Shown: piece by piece, positions 1-9,630 of the stretch | How positions within the stretch are numbered: position 1 is the first letter of the stretch | Layout: each line of letters begins with the position of its first letter | From: Adiantum capillus-veneris | Lineage: Eukaryota; Streptophyta; Polypodiopsida; Polypodiales; Pteridaceae | Length of the DNA stretch: 64,000 nucleotides | Assembly (NCBI GenBank): GCA_014529385.2 | Contig: CM043962.1 | Coordinates: 45,575,598 to 45,639,597, forward strand | Direction: 5' to 3' | The notes under the pieces: generated by a model | What the model saw: only the letters and a program-made list of their open reading frames with translations | Told to the model about the DNA's origin: nothing | The model's database searches: none | Translations under genes and position numbers: made by a program

Positions 1-105
1 CCTGCTTGTGATTGGCTAGGCCCGGAGGGGTCCAATGAGCTTCAAGCATACAAGGGGGGTCGACCAAGGAAGCTAGGGGCATGCTTGGGGGGGTATACTC
101 TCCCA

Positions 106-149
<44 letters not shown>

Positions 150-1100
150 GTGTATTGTGCAAAGTGCAAGAGCTCCCTCTCCTTCTCCAAGCTAGCAGAG
201 AGGTTGAGAGCCTACACCAACACTCTTGGCTATGGAATGCAAATCCAACGAAGATCCGTGCTTCAATGCTTAAGCTTGTCATCTTCTCCATCTTCAGTAC
301 TATGCTATTATGTATGCTAGCAAGAAGAGTGATGATAATTGAGGAACTAATTCTTTCTCCTATGAAATGTTTCTTCTTCCTCTTCCCTACCCTCATTCCC
401 TGCTATACCTCTCCACCTTCCAAGGTGTTTGAGGTCTTGGGACTGAGGCTTGGGATAGTTAATGTTTTCCACAAAGTTTATGTTATGCTTGTGATGCATC
501 AAGCTTTCCAGCTTCATTGCATCACCTAGGTCACAAGGAACACAAAGATTGTATTGTAACAAGTCTCTCTTGATAGGAGAAACTATAATAAAAATGCATA
601 TTGGAGAGGGGACCGACTCCACATAAATTTGGTCCTCAATTTTTGTGATGTTCAGTAAACTCTCTCTCTTGCAAAAGTATTGTTCATGCCAAGTTAACTA
701 AATGCTATGTTTATGTTGCTACCATTAGTTAAGTTCACCCGCTATGCTCTCAAAGTAATTTCCCAAAAGTACTTTCTCTAATTTCCACTACTCTCAAAGT
801 TAATAGGCCATTTCCATTACAATCCATGCATTTCCACCATTGTTATGATAGCTTTATTGAAACATTGTTTTCCATGTGTTACTTCATTGTTGGGGATGGC
901 CTCTAGGTCATCCCAAGCAGACTTGATGGACGTCTCAAGATTGCTAGATATTGTGGGGAGAGAGTAGTGTACAACGTTAGTTTTTGAGTGGTGAACAAAT
1001 AAAATGTGGACACAAAGCTATTTTATAGCTTTTGAGAGGCTCTCAAATTAATATTTTATTGAATAGATGTCTGATTTGACACCTCAATAGCTTCATTCCC
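1..1100. other. Unassigned non-coding stretch
   Basis: I see no supportable gene here. Open frames are short, overlap one another on both strands and resemble no family I know. A (CT)n tract lies at 108-146. The sequence is AT-rich from about 520 and could be decayed transposon or intergenic DNA. Confidence 0.5.
108..146. repeat. (CT)n microsatellite
   Basis: About 39 bp of uninterrupted CT dinucleotide. Serine/leucine-repeat reading frames across it are artefacts of the repeat. Confidence 0.95.
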
Positions 1101-1200
1101 TACTGGCACTATGCAAAAAGAATATTACTAAACAATTCTTTGTATAGTGAGCAATACAAATGTTAGATGATGAGCTATGGTGAGCTATCACCCTCAGCCT

Positions 1201-1228
1201 ACACACACACACACACACACACACACAC
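1201..1228. repeat. (AC)n microsatellite
   Basis: Fourteen AC dinucleotides. It lies about 90 bp before a long poly-C run, inside what may be the LTR of the chromovirus remnant to the right. Confidence 0.9.
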
Positions 1229-1318
1229 CCCTACCTCGGAGCATCGCCTCTCCCTTCATGGCCTTGTCCTGGCACCACCCTTGCATGGGGCCTTTTTCCA
1301 GCCATGTGACACGTGTGA

Positions 1319-1320
<2 letters not shown>

Positions 1321-1363
<43 letters not shown>
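1321..1363. repeat. Poly-C homopolymer, 43 bp
   Basis: Forty-three consecutive C residues. The length may be unreliable because of sequencing slippage. The opposite strand is a G-tract that could fold as a quadruplex. Confidence 0.9.
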
Positions 1364-1365
1364 AC

Positions 1366-1492
1366 ATTTTTAATCTCTTGAAGGTGGTTCACAACGGGCC
1401 ATGGCCCTGTGCTCCAAGCATATAATGTGTGTGGCCATGACCCCTTACTCCAAGTTTATAATGTGCATGCCCCAGCTATAGGATGAATTACA
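1366..1492 (-). repeat. Probable start of a chromovirus 3' LTR (partial call)
   Basis: On the minus strand the pol reading frame ends, a purine-rich tract follows (1493-1506), and the next bases are TGTAATTC at 1492 reading leftwards, the usual order pol end, PPT, 3' LTR. I could not place the outer LTR border; it may lie near 1166 or further left. No second copy is visible, so the call rests on position only. Confidence 0.45.
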
Positions 1493-1505
1493 TTCCTTGC
1501 CCCTT

Positions 1506-1783
1506 AAGAATAATTTTCGTCCTCGAAAATTTGAATGGAATGAGTAAACTCAAAGTTGAAGAACCTTTTCTTAATAATTCTTACTTGCTCCCATGTTGAA
1601 CTCTCCTCATCACAATCTTTCCACTTAACTAAACACTCTTTATAAATCGTGTTTCTGATTCTCGTTTCTCTAGTGTCTAGTATTTTCTTTGAATCATGTA
1701 AAAGAGATTGAGTATTCATGAGTTTTATTATTTGATCATCTTGAATGAGATTATTAGATTGACCAAACTTCCTTTTGAGTCTA
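1506..1783 (-). pseudogene. Chromodomain end of gypsy pol
   Basis: The minus-strand frame contains KECLVKWKDCDEESSTWE, the chromodomain core found at the C-terminus of chromovirus integrases: aromatic and acidic residues around a WKD..(E)..STWE signature. The chromodomain is thought to direct integration to particular chromatin. The frame ends in FEDENYS just before the polypurine tract. It is cut off from its integrase by the copia insertion at 1789. Confidence 0.8.
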
Positions 1784-1788
1784 CTAGT

Positions 1789-2053
1789 TGTTGGAGATGG
1801 CGGCTATGGTGGGTGAAGGCGAGGAGCCATGTGATGTAGAGAAGCGTGCATGGTAGGAAATGAGAGAAAGAGAGAGGTCGACACAGTTGAAAACAACACT
1901 ATATTGTATCATGTATGTTTTGTGAAAAGACTTACAACATAAAAGCAATCTTTCCATTCAAACTACTAAAAGAAGACTAAAGTGTATATGCATGCCTTAT
2001 GAGGAGTTTCCCACGGGCTTGACACATTGGACCCGGCCTTGAATAGTCAATAA
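1789..2053 (-). repeat. 3' LTR of the gag-only copia element
   Basis: It matches 3255-3518 over its whole length with scattered substitutions, for example the shared stretch GGAGTTTCCCACGGGCTTGA. It begins TGTTGG. The inner end near 2053 is eroded, and a polypurine tract on the minus strand follows. Confidence 0.85.
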
Positions 2054-2054
2054 A

Positions 2055-2067
2055 CCCCCCCCCTCAA
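2055..2067 (-). other. Polypurine tract of the gag-only copia element
   Basis: On the minus strand the bases read CTTGAGGGGGGGGG directly before the 3' LTR, the position expected for the plus-strand DNA primer. Confidence 0.75.
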
Positions 2068-2423
2068 GCCAAAACCACTGAGAATTGACTCGAGACAGAC
2101 CATGATAGAGTTCAATCACTTGAAACTACGAGTAGAAGTCCCCCCTTTGACAACAACATAGGTGTGTGTGTGCATTTCCCTCAGACGACTATTAGTGTCA
2201 GACAACAAGAATTCAAAACCAAACATAAAAGGCCGGTCTTACCACTGATGTGTGGCAGTGTGTATAAACTGTACAATTTATTGACAAATGACTGACATAA
2301 AAAAGGAAACGTAAAAACAAACTGAAAAACTACAAGACGTCACTTTCTACAAGAAGCATCGGTGCTTCATCATCATCATCACCATCAACCATATTGAGCT
2401 GTCATTTGTTCTTTTTAAAACAT

Positions 2424-3149
2424 TTATCCAAAGGATAATTGGTCTTTCCACAGTGGACGTGAGATTTTTTTTTTGATATAGTCCTTAGTTTGATGGTTGC
2501 TACAGCCACATATCGCACAAGGTCTATTGCTGGTAGTAGGTATGGTTGAAGTTGCAATCGAAGTGCAACCACAAGCTACATATGCAATAGGTATGGCAGA
2601 ACTAGCCCGTGGTACTTGTTTCTCTTCTTCCTGCAATGAATTAACGATAGCGTCCAAAGAAGGCAGTGGATCCTTCTCCTTTAAAATAGCTACAATTTGA
2701 CAAAATTTTGCACCTATGCTATTAAGTAAAACAATTATAAGATCTTCATATGGCACAGGGGCTTCAACATAAATTAGCTGAGTGTAGATGCTTTTTCTGT
2801 TAGATAAAGCTGCAATATTCTCCTCATCATGCATGGAAGGAGAATACAACTCCAATTTTAGGCTCATTTTGGAGTACTTGGCTTTCGTACCAAATATTTT
2901 TTCTAATTCCATCCAAGCAGTATTTGAAGATTGCACGTCATCCAAATAATGAATAAAGTCATCTTTGAGAGATGTCAGGATAATACATAATGCTTGTTCG
3001 TCCTTGCATAGTTTCTCGATAGATAGCGCTCTCGTAACTGCAGCAGATGTGCCAGCTTCGTCGGATGATAAGGGCTGTAGAGAGAAAATTAGCATGTGTT
3101 TCAGTGTCATAAATTTATCAGCATGCGAGGGTGACCATATTGATGCCAA
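2424..3149 (-). CDS. Copia-type Gag (UBN2-like), truncated start
   Basis: This open frame of about 240 codons resembles plant copia Gag polypeptides of the UBN2 type. It has the helical capsid region with ALCIILTSL, AWMELEKIFG and a DLIIVLLNSI block, then a nucleocapsid zinc knuckle near the C-terminus. The knuckle reads CAICGCSNHQTKDY, so the last Cys of the CCHC motif is Tyr and zinc binding is probably impaired. The open frame begins at a non-ATG codon. The expected N-terminal segment lies in another frame just upstream (around 3150-3230), showing at least one frameshift. Gag would form the virus-like particle in the cytoplasm. No pol follows; the element ends 370 bp downstream. Confidence 0.75.
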   Translation of the reverse strand: MASIWSPSHADKFMTLKHMLIFSLQPLSSDEAGTSAAVTRALSIEKLCKDEQALCIILTSLKDDFIHYLDDVQSSNTAWMELEKIFGTKAKYSKMSLKLELYSPSMHDEENIAALSNRKSIYTQLIYVEAPVPYEDLIIVLLNSIGAKFCQIVAILKEKDPLPSLDAIVNSLQEEEKQVPRASSAIPIAYVACGCTSIATSTIPTTSNRPCAICGCSNHQTKDYIKKKISRPLWKDQLSFG

Positions 3150-3239
3150 TTGTGCTCAGTTTTGTGCGGGTCAAAAATTCCCTTTCTTCTACAAGCAATT
3201 GCTCCCGCACGGTTGTGGAGCCGAGGCCAAGCAAGGCAA

Positions 3240-3252
3240 GGCTCTCATACCA
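3240..3252 (-). other. Primer-binding site, initiator Met tRNA type
   Basis: The minus strand reads TGGTATGAGAGCC two bases inside the 5' LTR. It matches the plant initiator-Met PBS (TGGTATCAGAGC) with one mismatch. Confidence 0.85.
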
Positions 3253-3254
3253 GC

Positions 3255-3518
3255 TATTAGAGATGGTGGCTATGGTGGGTGAAGGCAAGGAGCCATGTGG
3301 TGTAGAGAAGAGTCCAAGGTAGGAAACAAGAGAAAGAGAGAGGTCAACACAGCTGAAAACATTGCTATATTGTTTTACGTATGTTTTGTGAAAAGCCTTA
3401 TAATATAAAAGCAATCTTGGCATACGAACTACTAAAAGAAGACTAAAGTGTATCTGCATGCCTTATGAGGAGTTTCCCACGGGCTTGACACACTGGACCC
3501 AGGCTTGCATACCCAACA
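3255..3518 (-). repeat. 5' LTR of the gag-only copia element
   Basis: This is the direct-repeat partner of 1789-2053. The outer end is CCAACA at 3513-3518, complementary to the TGTTGG at 1789. It would hold the promoter, but I do not see a clear TATA box. Confidence 0.85.
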
Positions 3519-3523
3519 CTAGC

Positions 3524-4790
3524 GTGGAGTACTAGATGTATGTCACTTGTCTTTGGTAATTTGACTTTGTAGGCCATATCTCCACTCTCTTTAGTACTAT
3601 GCAAGGTCCACAATACCATGGTGATAATTTTGGACATGCTCTCGTCTTTATGGTTTCAGACTTTTTAGGCACTCTCAAACAGTCTTTCCCCCCTTTTTCA
3701 AAGGTAAGAGGCCTTCTATGTAAATCAGTCAATGTCCTTGCTCTATCTTGAGCCTTTTTAATACTGTCTTTAGCAAGTTTAAGCATTTGATTCATATCTT
3801 CTAAAAGGTCTTTAGCTACCTAAACCTTTTCATGGTCCCGTCTTCATGGTTTCATAATTTTTAGGCACTTTCAAATAGACTTTCCCCCCTTCCTCAAGGG
3901 TAAGAGGCCTTCTATGTAAATCAGTATATATTCTTGCTCTATCTTTAGCCTTTTTAATACTATCTTTAGGAAGTTTAAGCATTTGATTCATATCTTCTAA
4001 AAAGTATTTAGCTACCTAAACCTTTTCCTTTTGCAATCCTACAACATAAGGAGCCCTATGCTAAAACCCATACATTAACATAAATGGACTATATCCACTG
4101 GAAGAGAGCTTGGCACGATTATATGCAAACTCTACTGTAGGTAAGTACTCTTCCCAATTAGTTTTCCATCTAGTTACATACTCATAGCATGTCTTCTAGG
4201 ATTTGATTCACCTTTCCAATTTGACCATCACTTTGAGGATGCTCAGTTGTACTTATGTTTAGTTTAGTGTCCAACCTCTTAAACATAGCTCTCCAAAAAT
4301 GGAAATTAAACTTCATGTCTCTGCTAGACACAATGTCTACTGGTAAACCATATAGTCAATATATATTTTCTACAAATAATCTAGCCAATTCACGAGTTTT
4401 AACATCAAATTGAGTTGGAATAAAATTAGCCATTTTGGTTAATCTATCCACTATCACCCACACAGAGTCATGCCCCCTCTATGTACTAGGTAATCCAACA
4501 ATGAAGTCCATGGAGATACTCTTCTATTTCTTTGATGAAGGAATATCTAAGGGATAGAGTAATCCTCCCATCTTAATCCTTTCAGCCTTATTGATCTGGC
4601 ATTTACCACATTTAACCACATATTCTAGGACGTCCTTATGAATTTCAAGCCAGTAAAATTTCATTTTAATAAGACTATAAGTCTTGTTTACACACATGGG
4701 TGTCCCGCACTTGGACTGTCATGACACTCATAAGTATATGGCGCCTAATCTTTCCATCTTTTGGGACACATACTCTACCTTTCTAGAGTA
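3524..4790 (-). pseudogene. Decayed gypsy integrase
   Basis: Recognisable minus-strand pieces in order from 4770 downwards are a zinc-binding N-terminal part (YECHDSPS...GHP, later CGKCQINKAERIK), a core segment (FIVGLPST, then VDRLTKMANFIPTQFDVKTR), a segment around the third acidic residue (HPQSDGQIG), and the C-terminal KLSPWYCGPCIVLKR domain. Numerous stops and frameshifts break it. It belongs with the chromodomain at 1506-1783. Confidence 0.75.
3643..4026. repeat. 188-bp tandem duplication inside the dead integrase
   Basis: Positions 3643-3831 and 3839-4026 are two diverged copies of one unit; both contain GTAAGAGGCCTTCTATGTAA and GAAGTTTAAGC or a close variant. They encode the same stretch of integrase C-terminal domain twice, so the duplication arose within the element. 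Confidence 0.85.
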
Positions 4791-5285
4791 GATAGCCATA
4801 ATTTATGGAAAAATTCTTCCACTTGAATCATTCTAAGCACCCGTCGATGCTTCATTCTCATTGGAGGCCGCTTGTTCTACATCCACTTTCTAGGAGGGTG
4901 CAACTTGGAATCAATCTTTCTCATGATGTGGTAAGCAAAATTTGTTTTCAACAAGTGCATTGTGTTTCTCTTTTCAAGCTCTTTCAGTAAAGCATAATCA
5001 TTTCCAATTTTGTGGTGGTTTGCAACTATGTGTCTACAAGAGAAATGGTTGTTTTTTGACATTTTGACCATAAGAGGATGTTGTTAGACCTTAGGGCGAC
5101 CTACCTTAATTGTTCTATTGCAGTGTTTTTGACCTAGACAATGATGGATTGGGATTTTGTTACCTTGTCGGATGACCTCTAAACTTTGTAGAATTGTGCC
5201 CTATGGCCTAATATAGCTTCCCCTAAAGTTTCACAATGATCCAAGTTCATTTAATCAACAAAATGTCATGATGACCTAGAGCGGT
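4791..5285. other. Unassigned stretch
   Basis: I find no coding, structural or repeat signal that I can name. Short open frames on both strands overlap and look random. Confidence 0.4.
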
Positions 5286-5391
5286 GAGAAAGGACATAGG
5301 CAGGTTTCCAAATTAGAGAGTGATGGTTTGTTGGTTATGTTGATTGTTTAGCTTTTTAGGTTCACTTCTAAAGGTTGACACCCTCCAAGAG
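5286..5391. repeat. First copy of a tandem unit, split by an insertion
   Basis: This matches 9986-10084 closely (shared GAAAGGACATAGGCAGGTTT and CATTTCTAAAGGTTGACACC or a near variant). The match breaks off exactly after AAGAG at 5387-5391, where the chimeric element starts. The remainder of this unit (TCTTCATGCCCC...) resumes at 9958. The right-hand copy therefore serves as a paralogous empty site. Confidence 0.8.
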
Positions 5392-6003
5392 TGTGCGCTT
5401 ATGTCGCACGTGTCAATGCAAGGAACTTGCCGATACACTGTGTGCGAGCCACAAATGGCTCCAAGCACACAACAAGCATAAACTAGTAAGCTCAAAGAAG
5501 GCGATGGTGTGTCACTCACCGCTCTACGCTTGCTTCGTGGAGGATTCCTCGCCGCGAAGAAGAAGGAGACGCCGCTACGACGCGCTCAACCGCTTCACCA
5601 CCGTCGTGCCTTCATAATGCTCGATCGCCCACACACTCCCTCTCTCTCCCTCTCTCACTCTCTCTCTCTCTCTCACACACACACACAAAGAGATGAAGAA
5701 GAAGAAGAAGGAGATGGAGCAAGAGCACTCTTCAATTGCACAAATGAGAGAATGAGTGGATTTTAGGTTTAGTTGACTTTTATATGAGCTCGCCCCATTC
5801 ACACTTGGGCGCCCATGCTTAGCCAACTAATCCCTTGAATGTTCCAGTTAGAGTGCGCCTCTCATTGGCGATCACTCTTACCCTTTTCCTATTGGACCGA
5901 CAAGCCCGGTACTTGACTCTACCAAATAAATAATACAATGTCCGCCATAGGTTAGAACGTCCATTGTAGGTGATAGGGTGTCCGTGAGCCGTGAGGGTTA
6001 ACA
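5392..6003 (-). repeat. 3' LTR of the chimeric element
   Basis: Positions 5411-6003 align with the 549-bp LTRs at 19135 and 32062; all end GTGAGGGTTAACA. Nineteen extra bases (5392-5410), themselves an inverted repeat GTGCG/CGCAC, precede the family's usual TGTCAA start, but the target-site comparison places the insertion edge at 5392. It contains (CT)n/(AC)n tracts at about 5640-5687 and a minus-strand TATA-like CATATAAAAG near 5780. Confidence 0.8.
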
Positions 6004-6917
6004 TGCCCCCCCTTCCTGATGTAGATTCCATCCTCGGAAGCTATTGAGTTGAAGCTTGTTCGTCGAGGTGGAAGAGCATTTGAGATGAATGTCCGTAGCC
6101 TTCTTCAATCACTGCAAAATCAAACAACATTAGCACAGTAATTGCATTCTCATAAGCAATTAAAAAGCATATGCAGTTTTAGGCAGACAAGTTGATTGGT
6201 AACAGAATTTTAAACAATTTGTCAGCAATAAACATTAAATTGCAATGTAATCAAATGCATAAACAGATGTAAAGGTAAAAAATTAAACAAGTATGGGGTC
6301 GCTAATTTAACGGTCGAAAGGCACTAGAGATCGACTATTAATACCATGGGTAAGATTCTTAATTTTCTCTGGTCAATTAAGTTGTTTAATCGCGAGAGCC
6401 AAGTATTTCATGTTCGAGGGCTGACTAGAGGCTATACCTAGAAGACCTTGTAGTTAAGCTACAATAAAAGGAATTTCTCATGAAATCATCGCCTGACTGA
6501 TTACCTTTTCTTTGATCCCCCAAAGTCTTTTCACAGTGATTCAATTTTGATGTGTGTGCTTATTTTGTATGCCTTGGGTTTTTTGCTTTTCAAGGAAAAG
6601 CGCCCACACTGGGAACCTCTAGGGCTCTAGTACCATAGGCGATACATGTGAGTGAAGTACCCAATCAAGCTGAGATTTCTCTTCCAGCTTAAGATTTTAC
6701 ATTGTGGCACTTTGATTTTTTTGTTTGTTCATTTTCAACATTTTAATTTTGTAACTTTGGGGGGTCATATAACATTGATACACCTCCCTAGGCTCATCAC
6801 ACAAGTAAACTCCCTTTATAATACTTAAGCTAAAGGTCAATAGGGTCAAGCCCACTAGAAAGCCCTAGTACCTTCCATACAATGCTGCCTAAATCGGATT
6901 AAGAACCTAAGTAACCA
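6004..6917 (-). other. Polypurine tract and 3' untranslated region (Tat/Athila-like family)
   Basis: It begins with a minus-strand GGAAGGGGGGGCA tract, then follows 19684-20596 of the large element almost base for base. No coding capacity. It ends abruptly at ACCTAAGTAACCATTG, where copia sequence starts at 6918 while the large element continues with different sequence. Confidence 0.85.
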
Positions 6918-7103
6918 TTGATGCCCAATGATTCTCTTGGAGGTGCTATGTACTTTGTTACGTTCATTGATGATGCTAGCAGGAAGGTATGGGCATACCC
7001 CATTCGTAAGAAGGATATGGTGTTTGATATATTTAAGCAATGGTTGGCTCTTGTCGAGAACCAATCAGGTTGTAAGTTGAAGTGCTACGGACAATGGGGG
7101 TGA
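6918..7103 (+). pseudogene. Copia integrase core, N-terminal fragment
   Basis: The frame reads [20 protein letters not shown], a typical copia integrase core. The zinc-binding domain and the first catalytic Asp (normally just before GPM) are missing because the chimera junction falls at 6917. A small deletion near 7085-7095 destroys the LRTDNGGEF block holding the second catalytic Asp and shifts the frame into the main ORF at 7108. Confidence 0.8.
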
Positions 7104-7107
7104 ATTT

Positions 7108-9384
7108 ATGTCTCATGCTTTCACAACATTATGTGTTGAGAAGGGTATACGATGCGAGCTTAGTGCTCCCTATACACCTCCTCAAAATGGTGTGGCAGAG
7201 CGCATGAACAGGACTATACAAGAAAAAGTCCGTAGTATGCTTTCTATGGCTGGTTTGTCAAATGGATTTTGGGCTGAAGCTGTTGCCACTTTTGTGCATT
7301 TGATAAATCGTTCACCTAGTGTTCCTTTGGGCTTCAAAGTGCCTGAAGAGGTATGGACAGGTTTGACACCTTCGTATGGTCACCTTCGTGTTTTTGGCTG
7401 TGACGCTTATGTACATGTACCTAAGGCAAAACGCAGCAAATTGGATCCAAAGAGCAAGAGATGTATCTTCTTGGGTTATGGTAGCTCTGGTGAGATGGGT
7501 TATCGATTGTGGGATCCTATTGACAGGAAGATTGTGCGTAGCCATGACGCTGTTTTTCATGAGGACTCTATGAATAGAGCATCACCGCGAACGGTTGAGG
7601 TTCGGCGTGTGATATTTGAGGAGGATGGTCATCGGTATGATGGTCCCATGGCTGCTCGTGGGCAGCCCATTGACCCTCAAGTGGGAGATCAGCCCTTGTT
7701 GGGAGATCATGTAGATGTGGGACAGCCAGATGCACCTCCTGCACAGTCTTTGAGGCGTTCGGAGCGGCGTGCAAGACAGCCTCAGCGTTTTGTGCCTTCC
7801 ATGGATTATGTATTGTTGACTGATTGCGGGGAGCCATCATGTTATGATGAGGCCATGTCTAGTGTTGACAAGCTCAAGTGGGAGCAGGCTATGCAGTCAG
7901 AGATGGATTCGTTGATCCAAAATGAAACATGGGAGCTTACTCCTTTGCCAAAGGGTAAGAAGGCACTACCATGCAAGTGGGTTTACAAGATAAAATTGTG
8001 TTCAATGGATGCAAAGCCTAGGTACAAAGCAAGGATTGTGGCTAAAGGATTCAAGCAACAGAAGGGCATTGATTTTGACGAGATCTTCTCCCCAGTGGTG
8101 AAGATGTCTACTTTGCGTATGTTGTTTGCTTTGGTAGCTACAGAAGACATGGAGTTGAAGCAAATGGATGTAAAGACAGTTTTCTTACATCCGGACTTGC
8201 ACGAGGATTTGTACATGGAGCAACCAAGTGGGTTTGTTATTCATGGTTCAAAGAAGATGGTATGCCGGCTTCTTAAGACCTTGTATGGGCTGAAGCAATC
8301 ATCTCGTGAATGGTATCTTAAGTTTGATGCATTCATGAGTTCATTGGGTTATGTACGCAGTTATGAGGACCCATGCCTCTATACTCGCAAGGCTGCAGAT
8401 GGTAGTCTTATTGTTTTGGTTTTGTATGTGGATGACATGCTGATCGCAGGGAAGTGTATTTCTGATGTGGATGCCTTGAAACATAGGCTACATGAGACCT
8501 TTTCCATGAAGGATCTTGGGGATGCCAGTCATATTTTGGGTATGCGGATCACTCGTGATCGTTCTCGCAAGATGCTTTTTCTTAGTCAGAAAGAGTACAT
8601 TGACAGGGTGCTTGAGAGTTTTCATATGGAAGGGGGGAAGGCCATTAGTACCCCGTTGCCTCCATATGTAAAACTCAGCCATGATGACTGCCCTCAGACA
8701 GATTTGGAGACTACAAAGATGTCTCAGATTCCCTATGCGTCAGCTGTTGGTTCCTTGATGTATGCCATGGTGGCTATGCATCCAGATCTTGCTCATGCAG
8801 TTGGTGTGGTTAGCAGGTACATGTCTAACCCGGGCAAGCGTCATTGGGATGCAGTGAGAGGTATTCTCAGATACTTGAGAGGGACTTCAGATTTGTCCCT
8901 ATGTTATGGTGAGAAGGATATGTCTGTTTGCGGATATACAGATTCAGACTATGCAAGGTCAGTGGACTCGAGGAAGTCTACTAGCGGCTATGTGTTCACA
9001 GTTGCAGGTGGACCGGTTTCGTGGGCATCACGTTTACAACCATGCGTTGCTTTGAGCACTACAGAGGCTGAATATATGGCTGCCATTGAGGCTACCAAGG
9101 AGGCCGTATGGCTCTCACGACTAGTGGGAGATCTTGGTATGGCTGGTGATGCTCCGATTCTACATTGTGATAGCCAGAGTGCCATAGCGTTGGCACGGAA
9201 TCCTGTCTTCCATGCGAAGACAAAGCACATTGAGGTGAGGTATCACTTCATACGAGAGGTGCTAGAGGACAAGCGCATAGAGCTTTTCAAGGTACACACT
9301 GACGATAACCCTGCTGATCTACTCACGAAGTCATTAGCCTCACAGCGGTTTGCACACTGCAGATCGCTGATGGGTACGGCTTGA
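7108..9384 (+). CDS. Copia Pol: integrase C-terminal part, reverse transcriptase, RNase H
   Basis: This is an uninterrupted frame of 758 codons. In order it has the integrase tail with YTPPQNGVAERMNRTI (third catalytic Glu), a GAG-pre-like linker rich in charged residues, the RT with WKWVYKIK-like KWVYKIKLCS, ARIVAKGF, MDVKTVFLH (usual MDVKTAFLHG), YGLKQSSREW and the active-site VLYVDDMLIAG, then RNase H with GYTDSDYARSVDSRKSTSGY, STTEAEYMA and HCDSQSAI. RT and RNase H catalytic residues look intact although integrase is dead. It lies antisense to the element ends that surround it. It is followed by a copia PPT and LTR start. Confidence 0.9.
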   Translation: MSHAFTTLCVEKGIRCELSAPYTPPQNGVAERMNRTIQEKVRSMLSMAGLSNGFWAEAVATFVHLINRSPSVPLGFKVPEEVWTGLTPSYGHLRVFGCDAYVHVPKAKRSKLDPKSKRCIFLGYGSSGEMGYRLWDPIDRKIVRSHDAVFHEDSMNRASPRTVEVRRVIFEEDGHRYDGPMAARGQPIDPQVGDQPLLGDHVDVGQPDAPPAQSLRRSERRARQPQRFVPSMDYVLLTDCGEPSCYDEAMSSVDKLKWEQAMQSEMDSLIQNETWELTPLPKGKKALPCKWVYKIKLCSMDAKPRYKARIVAKGFKQQKGIDFDEIFSPVVKMSTLRMLFALVATEDMELKQMDVKTVFLHPDLHEDLYMEQPSGFVIHGSKKMVCRLLKTLYGLKQSSREWYLKFDAFMSSLGYVRSYEDPCLYTRKAADGSLIVLVLYVDDMLIAGKCISDVDALKHRLHETFSMKDLGDASHILGMRITRDRSRKMLFLSQKEYIDRVLESFHMEGGKAISTPLPPYVKLSHDDCPQTDLETTKMSQIPYASAVGSLMYAMVAMHPDLAHAVGVVSRYMSNPGKRHWDAVRGILRYLRGTSDLSLCYGEKDMSVCGYTDSDYARSVDSRKSTSGYVFTVAGGPVSWASRLQPCVALSTTEAEYMAAIEATKEAVWLSRLVGDLGMAGDAPILHCDSQSAIALARNPVFHAKTKHIEVRYHFIREVLEDKRIELFKVHTDDNPADLLTKSLASQRFAHCRSLMGTA

Positions 9385-9423
9385 CTTCTTTTGCTGTACT
9401 TTGGCCACTTTAAAGGCACACTG

Positions 9424-9439
9424 CCTTTAAGTGGGAGAT
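9424..9439 (+). other. Copia polypurine tract
   Basis: CTTTAAGTGGGAGAT directly before TGTTGGGTTAAAGG is the standard end of a copia element. The same arrangement recurs at 40514-40545 in another remnant. Confidence 0.8.
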
Positions 9440-9630
9440 TGTTGGGTTAAAGGCCCGTGTGCCCGGCTGCCCGTTGTTCAGCCGCCCATGTACAACCATT
9501 CATTTACTCATTCATAATAACCATACTCACAACTACACATTGTAGTGTGAGTACTGCCCCGCCACACACTGTGTCTATCTCCTTCTTCGTGCTGGCTCTC
9601 TGTGTGTGTGCTCTCCGATCCCAACAACAC
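9440..9630 (+). repeat. Copia 3' LTR, 5' fragment
   Basis: It starts TGTTGGGTTAAAGGCCC after the PPT. The LTR is abandoned within an (AC)n tract at 9625-9637, where the Tat/Athila-like LTR takes over. No matching 5' LTR is present. Confidence 0.7.

Larger units (their letters stand above)
1789..3518 (-). mobile_element. Gag-only Ty1/copia element (TR-GAG type), complete
   Basis: The element is 1,730 bp with two LTRs of about 264 bp, outer ends TGTTGG and CCAACA, and near-matching 5-bp target copies (CTAGT at 1784-1788, CTAGC at 3519-3523). In minus orientation it reads LTR, PBS, gag, PPT, LTR. There is room only for gag; no protease, integrase, RT or RNase H is present. This matches the described class of terminal-repeat elements with a GAG domain (TR-GAG), which would need an autonomous partner for reverse transcription and integration. 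It sits inside an older chromovirus. LTR divergence is clearly visible by eye, so it is not recent. Confidence 0.85.
1493..4790 (-). mobile_element. Degraded Ty3/gypsy chromovirus, integrase to 3' end
   Basis: Read on the minus strand from 4790 leftwards, this holds a decayed integrase zinc finger, integrase core, integrase C-terminus, a chromodomain and a polypurine tract. It carries many stops and frameshifts and a 188-bp internal tandem duplication. A gag-only copia element (1789-3518) is inserted in the segment joining integrase C-terminus and chromodomain; the reading frame lines up again if the insert and one target copy are disregarded. Gag, protease and RT are not present to the right of 4790. 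This is the oldest visible layer at the left end. Confidence 0.8.

Noticed and set aside
1167-1425. Pro-rich frames over (AC)n and poly-C
   Set aside because: Repeat artefact in two frames, no ordinary protein sequence around it.
5411-5411. Left edge of the chimera at TGTCAA, the family's usual LTR start
   Set aside because: No target duplication fits there; the paralogous empty site loses similarity exactly after AAGAG at 5391, placing the edge at 5392.
7312-9230. Minus-strand frames opposite the copia pol
   Set aside because: Shadow frames of a well-conserved plus-strand RT/RNase H.
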